From Pseudalkalibacillus hwajinpoensis (GTDB lineage: Bacteria > Bacillota > Bacilli > Bacillales > Guptibacillaceae): 64,000 nucleotides of DNA. Where the stretch lies: the NCBI RefSeq assembly GCF_039851965.1, contig NZ_CP156674.1, forward strand, positions 3,596,001-3,660,000, in the 5' to 3' direction. Of the stretch, positions 22,957 to 32,482 are shown piece by piece. The notes beneath the pieces were generated by a model, which did not search any database, was not told the DNA's origin, and saw nothing but the letters and a program-made list of their open reading frames with translations. The position numbers and the translations under genes were made by a program. Position 1 is the stretch's first letter. Each line of letters starts with the position of its first letter.

Positions 22957-23793
22957 TTAATTTTGTCTCGATTCCTCTTTAAACTGCACAGTAATTCCTC
23001 TTCGATCCTCATCAAATTTTTTATGAGTTCTTTTAATTAATTTGTTAAACATGTCTCCAGTTTCTTTTTCTAGTACGTTTAATCCTTCTCCGGTTACTCC
23101 TCCTTTAACGCTTACTTTCTTTTGGAGCGTTTCTAATGAAAAATAATCCTTCTCAAGTAATTTACCCATCCCAATTAGCATTTCTGTCGCTAGAACAGTT
23201 GCCTGTTCCGTAGATATTTCAGTTTCCGCGACGGCTCCTTCAATAAATTGTTGAATTAAAAAGCTAAGGAATGCAGGTCCGCAGCTAGCTATGTCGGACG
23301 ATACTCTTGTGACTTCTTCATCTGTTTCGATTGGAGTTGAAATTTGGGACATGAGATAGAGTAACTTCTCTTTATTTGACTCTGAGCAATGGCTTCCAAA
23401 AGTCACTAATGAGGCGCCACTTAGCGCTCTGTTTGTAATGCTTGGGATCGCTCTGGCAACGTCACACGAAACGAAAGCTTCGAGTTCACTTACTTTAATC
23501 GGACTCGTGATCGAGACAACAAGGTGGTTCTCTCTTAAACTTGGACGGATTCGCTTCAGCAATGGGAAATATTCATGTGGTTTTACACAGATAAAAAGAA
23601 TGTCAGATCGGCAAACGACTTCCTTCGCATTTTCTGCCAAATAAACAGCAGGATACTGCTTTTTCAATGCGGATGCCTTCTCGATAGAGCGATTTACAAT
23701 TGTGAGATGGGAAGGTTTCACGGCGCATGAATCAATAAAGGAAGAAATCAGAATTGTTCCCATATTGCCAGTACCTATAACACCGATATTCAA
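22957..23793 (-). CDS. comER: ComER, pyrroline-5-carboxylate-reductase-like protein
   Basis: 278 residues. Rossmann start NIGVIGTGNMGTILI; a P5C-reductase-type C-terminus with FLIQQFIEGAVAETEIS and VSVKGGVTGEGLNVLE. In B. subtilis comER lies divergent to comEA as here and is linked to sporulation/biofilm rather than to DNA uptake. True ProC activity is doubtful. Confidence 0.9.
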   Translation of the reverse strand: MNIGVIGTGNMGTILISSFIDSCAVKPSHLTIVNRSIEKASALKKQYPAVYLAENAKEVVCRSDILFICVKPHEYFPLLKRIRPSLRENHLVVSITSPIKVSELEAFVSCDVARAIPSITNRALSGASLVTFGSHCSESNKEKLLYLMSQISTPIETDEEVTRVSSDIASCGPAFLSFLIQQFIEGAVAETEISTEQATVLATEMLIGMGKLLEKDYFSLETLQKKVSVKGGVTGEGLNVLEKETGDMFNKLIKRTHKKFDEDRRGITVQFKEESRQN

Positions 23794-23894
23794 TCATCTT
23801 CCCCTCCTTCCATACTCATTTCTCATACAAACATATGTAAGAATACTACATTATATGTTTACCACGTCGAAACATTCGAAAGGATAACAATGGA

Positions 23895-24518
23895 ATGAAG
23901 TTTACCAAAAGCTTTACAGCTCGTGAAAAAGGGTTGCTTATGATCGCAATAGCAGGAATAGTACTCAGTATTTTTCTATATATTGATCCTCTAAAAGCTG
24001 GTAAGGAGGAAGCGATGTTTGTACAGCAGGAGCTTGGAGGAGACAAGGAAGAATCTGCTTCAAACTCAAAGGTAATAGATGAGGAACCGGACGCAGATTT
24101 CGTTATGGTAGATATCAAGGGGGCGGTAGCAAGTCCTGGTGTTTATGAGCTTCAAACCACAGGACGAGTGAAAGGTGTTATTGCAAAGGCTGGTGGATTT
24201 ATAGGAGATGCCGACCAGTCAAAACTCAACCTCGCCGGAAAAGTTGTGGATGAAATGGTTATTTACGTTCCTGTGGTTGGAGAATTGACCTTGCCTCCTC
24301 AAGGTCTTCAGGTAGGAGAAAGTGATCTGATTTCAATCAATACAGTCGATAGCAGTCAGCTGCAGGAGCTACCTGGAATAGGCCATGCAAAATCCGAAGC
24401 TATTATTCAATATCGTGAAGAAAATGGGGGATTCAAAGTAATTGAAGACTTGCAAAAGATAAGTGGCATTGGCGAGAAAACGTTTGAGAAACTAAAAGAT
24501 GTTATTACGGTAAAGTAA
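23895..24518 (+). CDS. comEA: ComEA, DNA receptor of the competence system
   Basis: 207 residues. One N-terminal membrane anchor (LLMIAIAGIVLSIFLYI), an SLBB domain (about 75-130, DIKGAVASPGVYEL, AGGFIGDADQSKLNLA), and a C-terminal helix-hairpin-helix DNA-binding domain (LQELPGIGHAKSEAII, ISGIGEKTFEKL). Binds incoming double-stranded DNA at the membrane. The gene is intact although comEC downstream is not. Confidence 0.94.
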   Translation: MKFTKSFTAREKGLLMIAIAGIVLSIFLYIDPLKAGKEEAMFVQQELGGDKEESASNSKVIDEEPDADFVMVDIKGAVASPGVYELQTTGRVKGVIAKAGGFIGDADQSKLNLAGKVVDEMVIYVPVVGELTLPPQGLQVGESDLISINTVDSSQLQELPGIGHAKSEAIIQYREENGGFKVIEDLQKISGIGEKTFEKLKDVITVK

Positions 24519-24584
24519 GAGAGATTGACGAGACGACGTGTTTCGCTCAAACTAATAGAAGATAAAACATTGGGGGGGAAATCC

Positions 24585-25151
24585 ATGGATCGAATTTCGT
24601 GGGATCAATATTTCATGGCGCAAAGTCATTTGCTTGCGCTAAGGAGCACGTGTACACGGTTAACGGTTGGAGCTACGATTGTAAGAGATAAACGAATGAT
24701 CGCCGGCGGTTACAATGGTTCTGTATCAGGCGGAGTCCATTGTATAGACGAAGGATGCTATGTGATTGACAATCATTGTGTTAGAACCATCCACGCCGAG
24801 ATGAATGCTATTATCCAATGTGCTAAGTTTGGGGTCCAAACAACAGGCGCTGAGATCTATGTCACTCATTTTCCGTGCCTTAATTGCTGTAAAGCGATTA
24901 TTCAGGCCGGGATTAAAACGGTGATTTACGCAGCTGATTATAAGAACCATCCTTATGCGGTTGAATTGTTTCAAGATGCTGGCGTTACCGTACGTCAGGT
25001 AGAGCTTGAGGAGATGATTCTGGAAACAAACAGTCAGGAAAAGCTTGATTTAACGGCTGATTTACTTTCTAAGCTAACGGATGCTGGTTTAGATCCTGAA
25101 GAAGTGAAGCCGTTATACGAAAAAGCTTCTAAACTGTATAGCAAAATGTAA
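24585..25151 (+). CDS. comEB: ComEB, deoxycytidylate deaminase family
   Basis: 188 residues from ATG 24585, preceded by GGGGGGGAAA; the frame extends upstream to 24525. Zinc site HAEMNAI and PCLNCCKAI of dCMP deaminases; it makes dUMP from dCMP. It is not needed for DNA uptake in B. subtilis. The stop overlaps the start of the comEC remnant (taATG). Confidence 0.94.
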   Translation: MDRISWDQYFMAQSHLLALRSTCTRLTVGATIVRDKRMIAGGYNGSVSGGVHCIDEGCYVIDNHCVRTIHAEMNAIIQCAKFGVQTTGAEIYVTHFPCLNCCKAIIQAGIKTVIYAADYKNHPYAVELFQDAGVTVRQVELEEMILETNSQEKLDLTADLLSKLTDAGLDPEEVKPLYEKASKLYSKM

Positions 25152-26810
25152 TGGCAGGGATGCTCTGGATTTTAGCAGTTTCTGCATTGATTGGCGTGGC
25201 AAGTACAGCTTCTTTCCACGCTGTTTTTTTCGAGTAATTACTATAGATGGCGATCATCTCACATTTGAACTGAAGACTTCGGATGAGAAGCTACTGGCGA
25301 ATTATTACATCAGTTCTGAAGCAGAAAAAGCTGCCTTGCAGCAGCTAAAGGTAGGCTTAACGTGTCAGTTCTCCGGTGAAATTGAATCGCCATCTCCTTT
25401 TCGTGTTCCATCTCTCTTCGATTATAAGCAATATCTTTACCATAAGAAAATCCACTGGCTTTATACTCTACTAATGAACCGTTATGTGAACAGGAAGATC
25501 TCTCATTAATATTGAAAATTCAGCAGCTCAGGCAACAAATCCTTACTGATATTATTGAAGAGTATCCACAAGACCTGCAGGGCATTGCGGCATCCCTTCT
25601 CATAGGTGATCGGAGCTTATTACCATCAGATATTGAGGAAGCTTATCAGGATCTTGGGTTAAGCCATGTTCTTGCTGTATCCGGTTTACACGTTGGTGTG
25701 ATAGGTGGTCTATTGTTCTGGTTGCTTATCCGTTCCGGCATACCGAGAGAGCGAACATATGCTTTTCTATTCGTGTTTTATCCGTTTTATATGGTGATGA
25801 CCGGTTGCACTCCTTTAGTTATGAGAGCATCGTTAATGGCGATGGCTGTAGTAACCAGTTTACGGTTTCGATTGAACATTCATCCTCTCGATGGTATATC
25901 CTCTGCATGCATCCTCATCCTACTTATTAACCCGTATTATGCTTTCCATATTGGTTTCCAGCTTTCGTTTCTCATCGCATTTGCGCTAATTGTGTCTTCA
26001 CAAGTAATATTAAAACAATATAAAACGCCATTTGCGCAGTTAGTCTCCCTTTCAACACTTGCTCAAATTGCTTTGTTTCCTGCTGTTATTTACCACTTTC
26101 ATCAAATTTCCATCCTTAGTTTGCCGCTTAATCTCATCTATGTTCCGATTGTATCTGTTTTCATTCTTCCATTGGTTCTCACGCTTGCATTAATGAAAAT
26201 GTTGTCAATTGGTATCTTTTTTGATATCATAGCGGCTTTTCTCTCGCATCTTATCTCTTTTTTTCATGATGCTTTTATCACTATAATGAATCTTAACCTG
26301 AGAACTTGAAGTCAAAAGGATGCTGATTGACAGGAGTCCTGAGCAATCGGATATAGAGACAAATCTAATTCGACTGGCCAGGGCTGAAGGAACAAAAGTA
26401 ACTCGGGCATTAAATGGTCAGTCATGGCAGGAAGGTAATGCCTCCTTTTCAATTATCCAGGCGATTGAAGATGAGGAAGAGAATAATGGGAGCATTGTGA
26501 TTCGGGCAAATCTCGGTGGATTTCAGTGGCTTTTCACAGGGGATTTGGAAGAAGCAGGAGAGAAAGGGCTTATTTTCAGTGATCTTTTACGTAAGGTCGA
26601 TATTTTGAAAGTTGGCATCATGGCAGTCAATCATCTAGTTCTGTAGCCTTTTTAAAGGAAACATCACCATCTCTAGCCATCATTTCAGCTGGAGTAAATA
26701 ATCGCTACGGGCATCCAGATCCTGAAGTAACCAATAGACTGAATGAGCTTGGTATTAAGGTGCTAAGAACAGACCAAAATCGTTATTTAGATGATCATGT
26801 TGGAAAGTGA
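25151..26810 (+). pseudogene. comEC: comEC, DNA-translocation channel, degraded
   Basis: Recognisable ComEC pieces lie in changing frames. The N-terminus ends at a stop at 25235. The DUF4131-like part (FDYKQYLYHKKIHWL) is in a second frame. The competence membrane domain is in a third frame (about 25470-26309; LAVSGLHVGVIGG is intact). The metallo-beta-lactamase end (LGGFQWLFTGDLEEAGEK) is in the second frame again, and its HHGS motif needs one more base at about 26617. Sequence is missing after the first ~28 codons and between the membrane and lactamase domains. Total ~553 codons against ~770 in B. subtilis. Confidence 0.93.
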
Positions 26811-26822
26811 TGTTAAATAGAA

Positions 26823-26847
26823 AATAGACTGCGTGAGGCAGTCTATT
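26823..26847. terminator. Hairpin terminator between comEC remnant and yqzM
   Basis: AATAGACTGC (26823-26832) pairs with GCAGTCTATT (26838-26847), flanked by A- and T-rich sequence. It serves converging transcripts. Confidence 0.7.
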
Positions 26848-26978
26848 TAGCCAATTGCTTTAATGATAACAGCTGTGAAGAAAATGATGGAAAAGAATAA
26901 AAATGGTACAACGAATCCAACTGCTGATTGAACAGCATCATTGGACTTCATCTGAACATCCTTTTCAAACTCGTTCAT
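26847..26978 (-). CDS. yqzM: YqzM-like small membrane protein
   Basis: 43 residues, with AGGAGGG before ATG. MNEFEKDVQMKSNDAVQSAV is followed by one long hydrophobic helix (GFVVPFLFFSIIFFTAVII). Matches YqzM of B. subtilis in size, sequence start and location on the opposite strand between comEC and holA. Function unknown. Confidence 0.88.
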   Translation of the reverse strand: MNEFEKDVQMKSNDAVQSAVGFVVPFLFFSIIFFTAVIIKAIG

Positions 26979-27190
26979 TTGGCTTTCCCTCCTGCTTCCC
27001 CATTAGTATTCACGGATGACCACTGATGTAGTCTTTATGTAGGGGTTTCCTGTAACGGTGCTCTTCAAACCATATTGTAACATGTTTTATGTGCGATGTC
27101 TCTATAAGCTATGGAAGCGCTTTTTACATTTTAAAATTTATCATTCGCTCCCTTTCCTGTAAAGAGTTGTCACCGATACTTTATCTTTGC

Positions 27191-27305
27191 ATAGGATATC
27201 CTATCTACTACACACCGAACATCGTTGCTGGGTGGAAGTCCTAGGCCCCATTCATCAGCGTTTACTATAAATGGGAGGCTGGTTCTTACAGCCGGCTTCC
27301 CTTTT
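27191..27305. other. Upstream region of holA: palindrome and terminator-like hairpin
   Basis: The 393-nt gap between yqzM and holA contains no supported gene. ATAGGATATCCTAT (27191-27204) is a perfect 14-bp palindrome. GGGAGGCTGG (27273-27282) pairs with CCGGCTTCCC (27292-27301, two G-U) followed by TTTT, like a terminator. TCCTAT/ATAGGA recurs just before holA. It could hold a small RNA or leader, but I recognise no family. Confidence 0.4.
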
Positions 27306-27371
27306 CTGCTTGCCAATAACGCGGTCTCCTATTAGGATAGGAATGGACGAATAAAATCGAGGTGTACATAC

Positions 27372-28394
27372 ATGTCCATTTCTGACTTAAAAAAGAAAAT
27401 TAAACAGGACAGGCTTGATCCGGTTTATCTATTGATAGGCACGGAAGCCTTTCTCATTGATGAGCTTCAGAAAATGATTATTGAAAAAGCTCTTCCAGAA
27501 GAGGAGAGGGAGTTCGGTCTTGCTTACTATGATTTAAATGAAACCCCTGTTCAAGTAGCTGTTGAAGATGCCGAAACAATGCCCTTTCTCGGTGAAAAGC
27601 GAGTGATTATCCTGAAAAACCCTCTTTTCTTAACAGCAGCTAAAGACAAAAGCAAAGTAGAACATGATCTTGATTCCCTTCAGCGGTATGCAGGGAATCC
27701 TTCCCCCTTTACCATTCTCATTATTGAAGCGCCTTATGAGAAATTAGATGAGCGTAAAAAATTGGTTAAGACCATAAAGAATTCTGGTGCTTTCGTGAAA
27801 GTTGAGGCTCTCAAGGAAAGTCATCTAGGAGATTGGCTCCAGCAGCGTGCAAAGGAGCTTAACGTAACGCTTGATCAAGCAGGAGAAGAGCGGTTGGTTC
27901 AGCTAACGGGGAGTCATTTGCTACTTCTTCAGCAGGAAATTGATAAAATGGCGCTCTATGTTGGAGAGGGCGGTGTTGTCAATGAGGAAGTTGTTGATCT
28001 TCTTGTGGCAAGAACGCTTGAAAACGACATATTTGCACTGATCGATCGAGTTGTGAAGAAGGATCTCAATCGAGCTTTCCGTATCCTGTATGATCTTCTG
28101 AAAATAAATGAGGAGCCCATTAAAATTCTTTCACTGATTGGGAGACAGTTCAGGATTATCTACCAGGTGAGTGAACTTGCAAAACGGGGTTATGGGCAGA
28201 AACAAATGGCATCAACTCTTAAGCTTCATCCTTATGCTGTGAAAATTGCTCAGCAGCAAAGCAAAAGCTTCGAGGAAGAAAAACTTCTCTTCATTCTGGA
28301 TCAAATTGCAGAGTCAGATTATGAAATGAAAACAGGTAAGATGAATAAAAAGCTTATTCTTGAACTATTATTAACAAAAATTAAAAACACATAA
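27372..28394 (+). CDS. holA: DNA polymerase III delta subunit
   Basis: 340 residues. PVYLLIGTEAFLIDELQKMI at the N-terminus, an AAA+-like fold without a functional P-loop, and GSHLLLLQQEIDKMALYVG in the middle are typical of HolA/YqeN. Opens the sliding clamp in the clamp loader. Starts after GAGGTGTAC and ends at a shared terminator. Confidence 0.94.
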   Translation: MSISDLKKKIKQDRLDPVYLLIGTEAFLIDELQKMIIEKALPEEEREFGLAYYDLNETPVQVAVEDAETMPFLGEKRVIILKNPLFLTAAKDKSKVEHDLDSLQRYAGNPSPFTILIIEAPYEKLDERKKLVKTIKNSGAFVKVEALKESHLGDWLQQRAKELNVTLDQAGEERLVQLTGSHLLLLQQEIDKMALYVGEGGVVNEEVVDLLVARTLENDIFALIDRVVKKDLNRAFRILYDLLKINEEPIKILSLIGRQFRIIYQVSELAKRGYGQKQMASTLKLHPYAVKIAQQQSKSFEEEKLLFILDQIAESDYEMKTGKMNKKLILELLLTKIKNT

Positions 28395-28424
28395 AAAAGC
28401 TGTTGGGTTGCCCCAACAGCTTTT
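28395..28424. terminator. Bidirectional terminator of holA and rpsT
   Basis: AAAAGCTGTTGGG (28395-28407) and CCCAACAGCTTTT (28412-28424), perfect 13-bp arms. Confidence 0.92.
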
Positions 28425-28436
28425 AACGTTTGTAAA

Positions 28437-28703
28437 TTACGCAGAAATCTCGTTGTACATTTTAGTAAGACGGGATTTTTTACGTGCTACTGTGTTTTTA
28501 TGGATAATTCCTTTGTCAGCAGCTTTGTCAATACGCTTAGAAGCTTGACTAAGAGCTGTTTTAGCAGCTTCTACGTCTTTAGCTTCAACTTTAGCTTCAA
28601 AAGTCTTGATTGCTGAACGCATTTCAGATTTGAATGCTAGGTTGTTTGCGCGACGATCTGATGAAGTTTTAACGCGTTTAACCGCAGATTTAATATTTGG
28701 CAT
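28437..28703 (-). CDS. rpsT: 30S ribosomal protein S20
   Basis: 88 residues from ATG 28703, with AAGGAGGTG upstream. MPNIKSAVKRVKTSSDRRAN, then SAIKTFEAKV and KGIIHKNTVARKKSRLTK are diagnostic. Binds 16S rRNA. Position and orientation are as in B. subtilis. Confidence 0.96.
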   Translation of the reverse strand: MPNIKSAVKRVKTSSDRRANNLAFKSEMRSAIKTFEAKVEAKDVEAAKTALSQASKRIDKAADKGIIHKNTVARKKSRLTKMYNEISA

Positions 28704-28859
28704 ACCTTTCACCTCCTTGCAAGGCTTAACAATTCCATGTCATATCCGTGCATAGAACAAGAAACATTCTATCAAATAGACCAATTAAATGCAATAGAGA
28801 ATGAAAAGCTCATTTCGAGGTTACCCTAACAGGTAACAGATGGAAGACGAGGTGATCTT

Positions 28860-29975
28860 ATGGAGCTTGATTTAGAAAAGTATCAGGTGCGAACAGATCT
28901 TGCAGTTGAAGCGCAGGAAATGGTTAAGGAAAAGAAAGCGAAAGAAATAAAATCTGAACAGCCAAATCAACTTCAAGGCGTAATTGTAAAAGAAAGAGAT
29001 GAGAAGGGTGTCACCATTACGACGGTCGAGGTTACAGAACAGGGTGAGAAAGAAATTGGGAAGAAAGCAGGGCATTATTTAACGTTTGAGGCGCAGGGAA
29101 TCAGGAGGAAAGATTCTGCGCTTCAGCAAACCGTTCAAGATGTCTTTGCGCATGAGTTTGCAGCATTTCTAGATCAACAGGGTATCACGAAAGAGGCAAG
29201 TTGTCTCATTGTTGGTTTAGGGAACTGGAATGTAACACCTGACTCACTTGGTCCGCTGGTTGTCTCTAATTTGCTTATTACGAACCACTTATTTGAGCTG
29301 CAACCTGAGACAGTGTCAGAGGGCTTCCGACCGGTTAGTGCCATTACACCCGGTGTAATGGGTATTACAGGCATCGAAACGAGCGATATTATTCACGGTG
29401 TGATTGAAAAAGCTAAACCAGATTTCGTTCTAGCGATTGATGCACTTGCTTCAAGGTCGATCGAACGTGTAAATACAACTATTCAAATTTCAAATACTGG
29501 TATACATCCAGGATCAGGGGTTGGAAACAAGCGAAAAGAACTCAGCTTTCAAACGCTTGGGATTCCAGTTATCGCCATCGGAATTCCAACAGTAGTCGAT
29601 GCGGTTTCTATTGCGAGCGATACGATCGATTTTATTCTAAAGCATTTTGGCAGAGAGCTTAACGAAAAGGGGAAACCTTCAAAATCATTGGCCCCGGCAG
29701 GGATGACATTTGGTGAAAGAAAAACATACACAGAAGAAGATCTTCCTGATGAAGCAAAAAGGCAGACATTTCTTGGTATGGTTGGGACGCTTGAAGATAG
29801 CGAGAAGCGGAACTTAATCCGAGAGGTGCTCGCACCAATGGGGCATAATTTAATGGTTACACCAAAAGAAGTTGATGTTTTTATAGAGGATATGGCAAAT
29901 GTCATTTCTGGGGGTTTGAACAGTGCGCTTCATGGAGAAGTTGATCAGCAAAATAGCGGGATGTACACACATTAA
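28860..29975 (+). CDS. gpr: Germination protease Gpr
   Basis: 371 residues. KYQVRTDLAVEA is the pro-region and cleavage area. GLGNWNVTPDSLGP and the conserved ITPGVMGITGIETSDI block are present, as is GNKRKELS. Degrades small acid-soluble spore proteins during germination; made in the forespore. Full length. In B. subtilis the next gene is spoIIP; here it is yqxA. Confidence 0.95.
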   Translation: MELDLEKYQVRTDLAVEAQEMVKEKKAKEIKSEQPNQLQGVIVKERDEKGVTITTVEVTEQGEKEIGKKAGHYLTFEAQGIRRKDSALQQTVQDVFAHEFAAFLDQQGITKEASCLIVGLGNWNVTPDSLGPLVVSNLLITNHLFELQPETVSEGFRPVSAITPGVMGITGIETSDIIHGVIEKAKPDFVLAIDALASRSIERVNTTIQISNTGIHPGSGVGNKRKELSFQTLGIPVIAIGIPTVVDAVSIASDTIDFILKHFGRELNEKGKPSKSLAPAGMTFGERKTYTEEDLPDEAKRQTFLGMVGTLEDSEKRNLIREVLAPMGHNLMVTPKEVDVFIEDMANVISGGLNSALHGEVDQQNSGMYTH

Positions 29976-30043
29976 GACATAGAAAAAGTTATAAACGCAT
30001 AATGATAAGAAGTAGGACAGGTCCGAGAAAGGGGTTGGGAGTA

Positions 30044-30394
30044 ATGGCATCCTTTTTTCTGAAATGCTTTCTCCTTGTTTCATTGCTTCTGTTTGGTGTG
30101 CTTTTAGGAATGGAACAGGCGTCGAAAAATATGAATCATATGCAGGGTCGAGAAGAAGCTGGAGCGTTCCAATTGAAAAGTGCTTCAACTGGAGTTGAGG
30201 CTGAAATTCTCGGAACTTCTCTTACTCGAGAAGACCTTAAACATAAGCAAGATACGCTCGAAAATGCGAATGAATTTAACGTCCTGGGCGATCTTGGAGC
30301 TGCGTTAAGTCGATGGCTGTCATCTTTCATTCAGGCTGTTCTATCTTTTGTATTAACGATCATTACAGCATTTCTATCTCTTTTTCAATCATAA
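30044..30394 (+). CDS. yqxA: YqxA-like membrane protein (DUF3679)
   Basis: 116 residues from ATG 30044; the open frame extends to 30002. One N-terminal helix (FFLKCFLLVSLLLFGVLLGM), a polar middle part and a C-terminal hydrophobic segment (FIQAVLSFVLTIITAFLSLF). Location before lepA and size match YqxA. Function unknown; adjacency to gpr suggests a sporulation role. Confidence 0.8.
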   Translation: MASFFLKCFLLVSLLLFGVLLGMEQASKNMNHMQGREEAGAFQLKSASTGVEAEILGTSLTREDLKHKQDTLENANEFNVLGDLGAALSRWLSSFIQAVLSFVLTIITAFLSLFQS

Positions 30395-30396
30395 TC

Positions 30397-30418
30397 GGTC
30401 GCATTTAGCGGCCTTTTT
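30397..30418 (+). terminator. Terminator after yqxA
   Basis: GGTCGC and GCGGCC (one G-U) around a 5-nt loop, followed by TTTTT. Confidence 0.75.
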
Positions 30419-30507
30419 GTATGGCGTTTTTTTGATGTGAACCGAGCTTCAGGCTTACGTATAAGGGCATTTCCTTTATTGCGATCAATAGTTAGGCGGA
30501 TTGCTGA

Positions 30508-30536
30508 TTGAATCTGGACAGCGGTATTGCTATAAT
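30508..30536 (+). promoter_or_regulatory. Promoter of lepA
   Basis: TTGAAT (30508-30513), 17 nt, TATAAT (30531-30536). Strong sigma-A match 37 nt before the lepA start. Confidence 0.75.
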
Positions 30537-30573
30537 CTATAATAGCGTAGTTTCGCCTTAGGAGTGATTGTAG

Positions 30574-32406
30574 ATGAACCTTGAAGAAAAGTTAAATAGA
30601 CAGTCCAGGATTCGAAATTTTTCCATCATTGCTCATATTGACCATGGGAAATCGACTCTTGCGGACCGTATTCTAGAACGGACAGGCGCGTTAACTGACC
30701 GTGAAATGAAAGACCAGACGCTAGATGCGATGGATCTTGAACGTGAACGTGGCATTACGATTAAACTGAACTCTGTTCAGCTTACTTATACAGCGAAAGA
30801 TGGAGAAGAGTACATTTTTCATTTAATCGATACACCTGGACACGTCGACTTCTCTTATGAAGTATCAAGAAGTCTCGCGGCCTGTGAGGGTGCATTACTC
30901 ATTGTAGATGCTGCACAGGGAATCGAAGCGCAAACGCTCGCAAACGTATATCTTGCTCTTGATAATGATTTAGAAATTCTACCTGTAATTAACAAAATTG
31001 ATTTGCCGAGTGCTGAGCCAGAACGCGTTCGTCAGGAAGTAGAAGATGTGATCGGACTCGATGCTTCTGAAGCAGTACTTGCTTCAGCTAAGTCTGGCAT
31101 AGGTATTGAAGAAATCCTCGAGCAGATTGTTGAAAAAGTTCCTGCTCCACAAGGAGATCCAGAAGGACCTTTACAGGCCCTCATCTTTGACTCCCTTTAT
31201 GATCCATATAGAGGGGTTGTTGCTTACATTCGAATTACCGAAGGGTCTGTTAAAGTTGGCGACAAAATTCGAATGATGGCAACCGGCAAAGAATTTGAAG
31301 TTAACGAACTTGGCGTGTTTAATCCAAAGCCCGAGGCAAAGAAAGAGCTATCAGTAGGGGACGTTGGTTTCCTGACTGCTGCAATTAAGAATGTAGGGGA
31401 TTCCCGTGTTGGGGATACGATTACTTCAGTGAAGAACCCTGCAACAAATCCGCTTCCGGGTTATCGTCGCATGAACCCGATGGTATATTGCGGCCTTTAT
31501 CCTGTTGACTCTGCTCAGTATAATGACCTCCGCGAGGCACTTGAACGCCTTGAGCTAAATGATTCATCTCTCCAGTATGAAGCAGAAACGTCACAGGCTC
31601 TTGGATTCGGTTTCCGATGTGGCTTCCTTGGCTTGCTTCATATGGAAATTGTTCAAGAACGAATTGAAAGAGAATTTAACATTGATTTGATTACGACCGC
31701 TCCTAGTGTTATTTATCAGGTTAAGCTAACTGATGGAGAAGAAGTGATTATCGATAATCCTGCGATGATGCCAGATGCTCAATCCATTACAGAAGTTCAA
31801 GAACCTTATGTCAAAGCGACCATCATGGCACCTAACGACTATGTTGGGGCAATCATGGAACTCTGCCAGGGTAAGCGTGGCGATTTCATCGACATGCAAT
31901 ATATGGATGAAAGTCGTGTGAATATTGTTTATCACATTCCACTTTCTGAAATCGTGTATGATTTCTTTGATCACTTAAAATCGAGCACAAAAGGCTATGC
32001 GTCATTTGACTATGAACTAATCGGCTATCGCGCATCGAACTTAGTTAAGATGGATATCCTGCTTAACGCTGAGAAAATTGATGCTCTTTCAATTATCGTA
32101 CACAGAGACTTTGCTTATGACCGCGGAAAAGACATTACAGAGACGTTGAAAGAACTAATCCCGAGACAGCAATTTGAGGTGCCAATTCAAGCATCCATCG
32201 GACAAAAGATTGTTGCTCGTTCGACCATTAAAGCAATGAGGAAAAACGTCCTTGCTAAATGTTATGGTGGAGATATCTCTCGTAAACGTAAACTTCTTGA
32301 AAAGCAAAAAGAAGGTAAAAAACGAATGAAAACCGTCGGTAAAGTAGAAGTTCCACAGGAAGCATTTATGGCCGTGCTTCGTCAGGATAATACGAAAAAT
32401 AGTTAA
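30574..32406 (+). CDS. lepA: Elongation factor 4 (LepA)
   Basis: 610 residues, full length. GTPase motifs AHIDHGKST, DTPGHVDF and NKIDLPSA, the EF-G-like domains, and the LepA-specific C-terminal domain with KCYGGDISRKRKLLEKQKEG. Remodels ribosomes or acts in initiation/assembly. Own promoter, followed by a strong terminator before hemW. Confidence 0.97.
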   Translation: MNLEEKLNRQSRIRNFSIIAHIDHGKSTLADRILERTGALTDREMKDQTLDAMDLERERGITIKLNSVQLTYTAKDGEEYIFHLIDTPGHVDFSYEVSRSLAACEGALLIVDAAQGIEAQTLANVYLALDNDLEILPVINKIDLPSAEPERVRQEVEDVIGLDASEAVLASAKSGIGIEEILEQIVEKVPAPQGDPEGPLQALIFDSLYDPYRGVVAYIRITEGSVKVGDKIRMMATGKEFEVNELGVFNPKPEAKKELSVGDVGFLTAAIKNVGDSRVGDTITSVKNPATNPLPGYRRMNPMVYCGLYPVDSAQYNDLREALERLELNDSSLQYEAETSQALGFGFRCGFLGLLHMEIVQERIEREFNIDLITTAPSVIYQVKLTDGEEVIIDNPAMMPDAQSITEVQEPYVKATIMAPNDYVGAIMELCQGKRGDFIDMQYMDESRVNIVYHIPLSEIVYDFFDHLKSSTKGYASFDYELIGYRASNLVKMDILLNAEKIDALSIIVHRDFAYDRGKDITETLKELIPRQQFEVPIQASIGQKIVARSTIKAMRKNVLAKCYGGDISRKRKLLEKQKEGKKRMKTVGKVEVPQEAFMAVLRQDNTKNS

Positions 32407-32426
32407 GGCCTGGTTCCTCAGGTTAA

Positions 32427-32455
32427 AAAGACCGCAGAGCGCTTCTGCGGTCTTT
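32427..32455 (+). terminator. Terminator after lepA
   Basis: AAAGACCGCAGA (32427-32438) and TCTGCGGTCTTT (32444-32455), 12-bp perfect arms; the T-run after the stem is short. Confidence 0.8.
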
Positions 32456-32482
32456 ACATTATGTTAGAAAGCAGTGATCGAA

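Noticed and set aside
25151..26810. comEC frameshifts as simple sequencing errors
   Set aside because: Several independent frame changes plus loss of two domain-sized segments cannot all come from base-call errors, and all neighbouring genes are intact.
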